The notes below the pieces were generated by a model. The model had not been told where the DNA came from and did no database searches. It saw nothing but the letters and a program-made list of their open reading frames with translations. Position numbers and translations under genes: made by a program. A stretch of 64,000 nt of DNA, from NCBI GenBank assembly GCA_947457075.1, contig CANGUG010000007.1, forward strand, positions 83,038 through 147,037, in the 5' to 3' direction. Shown piece by piece: positions 63,098-64,000 of this stretch. This DNA is from Bacteroidota bacterium. Lineage in GTDB: Bacteria; Bacteroidota; Bacteroidia; Chitinophagales; Chitinophagaceae. The first letter of the stretch is position 1. Every line of letters begins with the position of its first letter.

Positions 63098-64000
63098 TTA
63101 GAATAAAGCTCTGAAAATATACCAGTTAGTTCCATCAGAAACTAGCTTCATCCAATTATTAGAAGGTTCAATACCTAAAGCAGCACTTGTTGATGTTAAT
63201 GTTGAATTATCTTGAATCAAAAATCCACCCGCAGATTCTATTCTTACTGATACACTCGCAACATTCTTGATTGCAAGTTCTCTTCCAGCACCTAGCGTAA
63301 CTGCACTTGGGATTGTAATTGTTTGAGAAGCTGTTGAACCAGAGAAAATAATATATCTAGCAGTTGAAGTTGCGATACCAGTTGCACTCATGGTAACCAC
63401 AGTACCACCACTGTTTTGCCAACTTGCAATACCTGTTGCATCTGAGGTTAATATTTTACCTGCACCTGGAGAACCACCATCAATTTCAATGGTTCCACCT
63501 ACTGTAAGGTTATTTGCAATACCCACTCCGCCTCTTACAATCAAAGCACCTGTGCTTGACGAAGTTGAGTTGGTTGTATTAGATATCGTAGCTGCACCAG
63601 TGGTTGTAAGAGCAGCCATAGTGGTTGCACCTGTTACTCCTAATGTGCTTGATAATGTAGTTGCCCCTGTTACTCCTAATGTACCTCCCACTGTTTGGTT
63701 GTTCGTTACACTTAAACTAGTTAAGGTAGAAGTTCCAGCTGTTAAGGTTGACGATAAGGTTGTTGCTCCAGTCACACCTAATGTACCACCTACAGTTTGA
63801 TTACCTGTTATAGATGCACTTGCTAAAGTAGTTGCACCTGCATTTACTGTTGTTAAAGTAGCATTGCCAGAAGCTGTTAATGTTGACAAAGTAGTTGCCC
63901 CTGTTACTCCTAATGTACCTCCCACTGTTTGGTTGTTCGTTACACTTAAACTAGTTAAGGTAGAAGTTCCAGCTGTTAAGGTTGACGATAAGGTTGTTGC
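63098..64000 (-). CDS. Repeat adhesin-like protein, N-terminal part outside the window
   Basis: At least 301 codons, open at the window edge, so the start and any signal peptide are unseen. The visible part has 78-residue repeats of Thr/Gly/Ala-rich sequence (VGGTLGVTGATTLSSTLTAG, LTSLSVTNNQ), then NLTVGGTIEIDGGSPGAGKI and a C-terminal region ending NWYIFRALF. It looks like a beta-solenoid surface protein related in style to the S74 genes but lacking an S74 domain. It is probably the first visible gene of the cluster transcript. Confidence 0.8.
   Translation of the reverse strand, partial: ATTLSSTLTAGTSTLTSLSVTNNQTVGGTLGVTGATTLSTLTASGNATLTTVNAGATTLASASITGNQTVGGTLGVTGATTLSSTLTAGTSTLTSLSVTNNQTVGGTLGVTGATTLSSTLGVTGATTMAALTTTGAATISNTTNSTSSSTGALIVRGGVGIANNLTVGGTIEIDGGSPGAGKILTSDATGIASWQNSGGTVVTMSATGIATSTARYIIFSGSTASQTITIPSAVTLGAGRELAIKNVASVSVRIESAGGFLIQDNSTLTSTSAALGIEPSNNWMKLVSDGTNWYIFRALF
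63657..64000. repeat. 110-bp exact direct repeat, period 234 bp
   Basis: 63657-63766 and 63891-64000 are identical over 110 bases, and the second copy runs into the window edge. The 234-base period equals 78 codons and keeps the frame. It encodes the VGGTLGVTGATTL...SVTNNQ repeats. Confidence 0.95.

Overview
The window comes from a Bacteroidota chromosome, most likely an AT-rich Chitinophagales-type organism. The phylum call rests on a complete gldKLMN block (type IX secretion/gliding motor), repeated -7 boxes of the Bacteroidota type TAnnTTTG, starts that mostly lack Shine-Dalgarno sequences, DUF4783 and DUF4271 proteins, and TonB-dependent receptors. The family-level guess is weak. No rRNA, tRNA, insertion sequence, integrase or CRISPR array was seen.

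Layout. 0-4.6 kb: tail of an ABC ATPase gene, then atpB-E-F-H-A on the minus strand, without atpG, atpD or atpC. 4.6-13.5 kb: an exporter ABC protein, rel/spoT, purA, an acidic small protein, a lytic transglycosylase, gatA and rplS. 13.6-18.5 kb: rny, a probable non-coding RNA, zapA, a coiled-coil protein and pheT. 18.5-32.2 kb: mostly plus-strand housekeeping genes (dnaB, rsmE, an acyltransferase-like gene, dnaX, gpmI, a haem-binding-domain protein, engB, a second ABC exporter, uvrC) with yciH, DUF4783 and DUF2721 genes on the minus strand. 32.2-37.1 kb: gldK-L-M-N. 37.3-43.7 kb: DUF4271-hemD-DUF255, hemW and gpsA. 43.8-53.9 kb: a TolC/membrane-fusion pair, an amino-acid permease, a cobalamin riboswitch controlling a BtuB-like receptor, marC, and a second TonB receptor with a small unknown partner. 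53.9-64 kb: a compact minus-strand cluster of secreted, repeat-rich surface proteins.

The last cluster is the most unusual part. Three proteins end in a peptidase S74 self-cleaving chaperone domain, as in phage tail spikes. They are interleaved with two fibrinogen-like proteins (one also LamG-like and glycine-rich, one also discoidin-like), a short head-only protein, a stand-alone LuxR-type HTH and a repeat adhesin that runs off the window. Gaps of 1-38 bases suggest one transcript. DNA repeats inside it point to recent duplication or gene conversion.

Other notable signals are five co-oriented DnaA-box-like 9-mers in front of dnaB, three genes whose -7 box lies only 4-5 bases before the start codon (probable leaderless mRNAs), a back-to-back promoter pair between a DUF2721 gene and uvrC, a promoter box in the loop of a terminator in front of marC, and a gld-operon terminator written inside the uvrC coding sequence.

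All motif and repeat coordinates were read by eye. Functions come from recognisable motifs; no database search was possible.
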